The position numbers and the translations under genes were made by a program. Below are positions 62,165-64,000 of a stretch of DNA of 64,000 nt, in pieces. The DNA lies in contig NZ_CAMQAZ010000003.1 in assembly GCF_946998835.1 (NCBI RefSeq), forward strand, positions 68,507 to 132,506. Direction: 5' to 3'. The notes under the pieces are model-generated. The model ran no database searches, was not told the DNA's origin, and was given only the letters and a program-made list of their open reading frames with translations. Position 1 is the first letter of the stretch; each line of letters opens with the position of its first letter. Origin of the DNA: an uncultured Corynebacterium sp. GTDB lineage: Bacteria > Actinomycetota > Actinomycetes > Mycobacteriales > Mycobacteriaceae.

Positions 62165-63552
62165 CAACAGCCCAAGCCACCGGCGTCACCTTCACCTATC
62201 GGGGAGCAGACCACCCCTCAATCACAGACGCAACCATCACCATCACACCTGGAACCGTCACCTTGCTGTGCGGCGCGTCTGGGTCAGGGAAAACTACCGC
62301 GCTACGGCTGTTTAACGGGCTGATCCCGCACTTCCACGACGGCGACCTTACCGGAAGCGTCACAGTCGACGACATTGACGTGGCACGAGTAGATCTATCA
62401 GAGCTTGCCCACCACTGTTCGACAGTGTTTCAAAACCCGCGCACCCAGTTCTACACCACTCACGTGCGCCAAGAACTCGCCTTCGGCCCAGAAAATCTCG
62501 GCCGCGACCCGCAGGAGATCTGTGCCCGCATTGACGAGGTTGCAGCCGAGTTAGGTATCGCCGACCTGTTGGAATCCCGCGTCACACAACTATCAGGCGG
62601 ACAGATGCAACGCGTGGCCTGCGCCGTCGCCATGTGCAACAACACGTCGCTGATCGTCTTTGACGAGCCGACCGCGAACTTGTCCGCTGACGTTATCGAC
62701 CAACTCGCCACACTCATCGCCAGGCTCAAAGCCGATGGACACACCATCATCATCGCTGAACACCGGCTGAGCTTCCTTTCCGGGATCGTCGACCGTGTCT
62801 ACTGCTTCGATAAAGGTAACATCGCCCTCACCGCAACCGGCGAAGAGTTCTACGCTACCTCGGATGAGGAGCGCAAACAGCTTGGACTGCGATCCCTTGT
62901 GCCCGTGCCCATGCCGCAGCTACCGCAACCGGCAGGAGATGGGCTCACGATCGACAACCTCACCTTCGCCTACCGCCACGGAAACACAGTCCTCAACATC
63001 GACCATGTGCTCTTCCCGGAAGGGAAAATCACTGCACTGTTGGGCCCGTGCGGGTCGGGCAAATCAACACTGGCACGGATCGTCTGCGGACTTGAAAAGG
63101 CCAAGCATACATCCATCACACTCAATGGACAGAAATTCACCAGCCGTGACTCCTACCTTGTGATGCAAGACCCTACCCGACAGTTGTTCTCGGACACAGG
63201 CATTGACGAAGTCACGCTCGGCACGACCAAAGCCGAAAAGCAACGCATCGATGCCCACGCGATCCTTGAAGAACTCGACCTTGCCGACCACGAGGCTGAT
63301 CATCCCCAAGCACTCTCTGGCGGGCAACGCCAACGCCTGGTTATTGCTACAGCGCTTGCTGCGAACAAGAAAGTTTACATCTTCGACGAGCCCACGTCCG
63401 GTGTTGGCTACAAGCACCTTGTCGCGATTTCCCGGGTAATGCGTAAACTCGCTGACACTGGTGCCGTCGTCATTGTCATCACCCACGACGCTGAACTCGT
63501 TACCGAGGTCGCCGACCATAGCGTCCGCCTCGACCAAATCAACGCCTGCTAA
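62161..63552 (+). CDS. ECF transporter dual ATP-binding protein
   Basis: A 463-residue protein with two fused ABC domains. Domain 1 has Walker A GASGSGKTT (~39-47), signature LSGGQMQRVACAVAM and Walker B SLIVFDEPTANL. Domain 2 has GPCGSGKST (~295), LSGGQRQRLVIATAL and VYIFDEPTSGVG. This A-A' fusion energises group ECF importers and completes the S-T-A set. It starts within the T-gene stop codon. It is the last gene of the operon, ending 35 bp before the tRNA. Confidence 0.9.
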   Translation: MTTAQATGVTFTYRGADHPSITDATITITPGTVTLLCGASGSGKTTALRLFNGLIPHFHDGDLTGSVTVDDIDVARVDLSELAHHCSTVFQNPRTQFYTTHVRQELAFGPENLGRDPQEICARIDEVAAELGIADLLESRVTQLSGGQMQRVACAVAMCNNTSLIVFDEPTANLSADVIDQLATLIARLKADGHTIIIAEHRLSFLSGIVDRVYCFDKGNIALTATGEEFYATSDEERKQLGLRSLVPVPMPQLPQPAGDGLTIDNLTFAYRHGNTVLNIDHVLFPEGKITALLGPCGSGKSTLARIVCGLEKAKHTSITLNGQKFTSRDSYLVMQDPTRQLFSDTGIDEVTLGTTKAEKQRIDAHAILEELDLADHEADHPQALSGGQRQRLVIATALAANKKVYIFDEPTSGVGYKHLVAISRVMRKLADTGAVVIVITHDAELVTEVADHSVRLDQINAC

Positions 63553-63586
63553 CGCAAACGCCTACTTATCATTTTCGACGTCATAG

Positions 63587-63660
63587 TGGAGCCGATGACG
63601 GGAATCGAACCCGCGCCGCCTGCTTGGGAAGCAGGAGTTCTACCATTGAACTACATCGGC
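63587..63660 (-). tRNA. tRNA-Gly (anticodon CCC)
   Basis: On the minus strand the acceptor arms GCCGATG (5' end at 63660) and CATCGGC pair, the anticodon stem CCTGC/GCAGG encloses TTCCCAA (anticodon CCC, reading GGG), and the TpsiC arm is GCGGGTTCGATTCCCGT. CCA is encoded (63587-63589). The adjacent island ends here, but no duplicated tRNA 3' end was found at the left edge near 56.35 kb. Confidence 0.97.
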
Positions 63661-63866
63661 ACACAGTAGGCGGAATGATTAAAAGCACGCCACGAGATTG
63701 GCACAGTAGATGTGACATGCAGGCAATCAGTCGCCCTCTGTAACTTCAATGTAGCACTCTCGATTCGCGTCGAAAAAATTGGTTGGCAGCCGTTCCACTG
63801 AATTTAGTGGGGTTTATCCTGCAACCGACACACGCTGTGCATTACAGAGCGGTTAAGCTGGTCTAT

Positions 63867-64000
63867 GTGTTGCTCTCAGATCGTGATATTCGTGCCGCTA
63901 TCAATGCCGAAGGCTCCGACCATCTCGGCATTGATCCTTTCGACCCGAAGATGATTCAGCCTTCGTCTATCGACGTGCGCCTGGATAAGTTCTTCCGAGT
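63867..64000 (+). CDS. dcd: dCTP deaminase (N-terminal part; runs off the window)
   Basis: The frame from GTG 63867 begins (M)LLSDRDIRAAINAEG and contains PFDPKMIQPSSIDVRLDKFF, the family's N-terminal signature. Dcd deaminates dCTP to dUTP (or dUMP) for thymidylate synthesis. No clear ribosome-binding site precedes the GTG, so the transcript may be leaderless. The ~205 bp between the tRNA and this gene hold no other gene. The tRNA-Gly/dcd neighbourhood is common in corynebacteria. Confidence 0.93.
   Translation, partial: MLLSDRDIRAAINAEGSDHLGIDPFDPKMIQPSSIDVRLDKFFR

Overview
The window looks like a chromosome segment of a Corynebacterium or close relative (Mycobacteriales). The evidence is a GTP-type PEP carboxykinase, an arabinogalactan/lipomannan/trehalose-mycolate block (mtrP, a GT4 glycosyltransferase, a GT-C-like membrane protein, lmcA, tmaT, aftD, DUF2613) in the gene order known from Mycobacterium tuberculosis Rv0224c-Rv0236A, a pckG/trmB/NYN block like Rv0207c-Rv0211, a DtxR-type iron box, and tRNA-Gly next to dcd. 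Base composition is moderately high G+C. The species is not proven; a mycolate-poor species such as C. amycolatum is one possibility.

Layout. 1-9.2 kb: a gene end, an ACT/PFL-family pair, a POT peptide transporter, DUF3054, a flippase-like protein, NYN and trmB, all on the minus strand, then three plus-strand genes of unknown role. The mmpL3/cmpL1 gene normally next to the NYN gene is absent. 9.5-14.6 kb: pckG, then nitric-oxide defence (nsrR, hmp) and a nitronate-monooxygenase-like gene. 14.7-21.6 kb: a choline module with choline dehydrogenase (betA) divergent from choline transporter betT and betaine-aldehyde dehydrogenase betB, followed by a phosphatidylcholine synthase-like gene (pcs). 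Imported choline could therefore go to glycine betaine or to membrane phosphatidylcholine. 21.6-32.1 kb: an unknown membrane protein, a YeeE-TusA sulfur-import fusion, SelO with a repeat insertion, a short MOSC protein, an AbiEi/DUF559 protein, and a fadA-fadB beta-oxidation operon.

32.3-41.5 kb is a defence island: a type I restriction-modification operon read hsdM-rhuM-hsdS-rloA-rloB-hsdR, with RhuM and an RloA/RloB (AbiL-like) pair between the core genes and a 12-bp repeat in the central spacer of hsdS. 41.7-52.2 kb is the conserved cell-envelope block. 52.3-56.3 kb holds a universal stress protein, a CynX/NimT-type MFS transporter and a NarL-type two-component system.

56.3-63.6 kb looks like an acquired iron island. 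A truncated serine recombinase with an internal stop is followed by a DtxR-like box and five tightly packed genes: two ABC exporter-fold half-transporters, then ECF S, T and dual-ATPase subunits. The island ends at tRNA-Gly(CCC), followed by the start of dcd.

Non-coding structure includes two copies of a ~72-bp dispersed palindromic element, an 8 x 8-bp tandem array ending on a stop codon, an 18-bp perfect inverted repeat, and several terminator hairpins.
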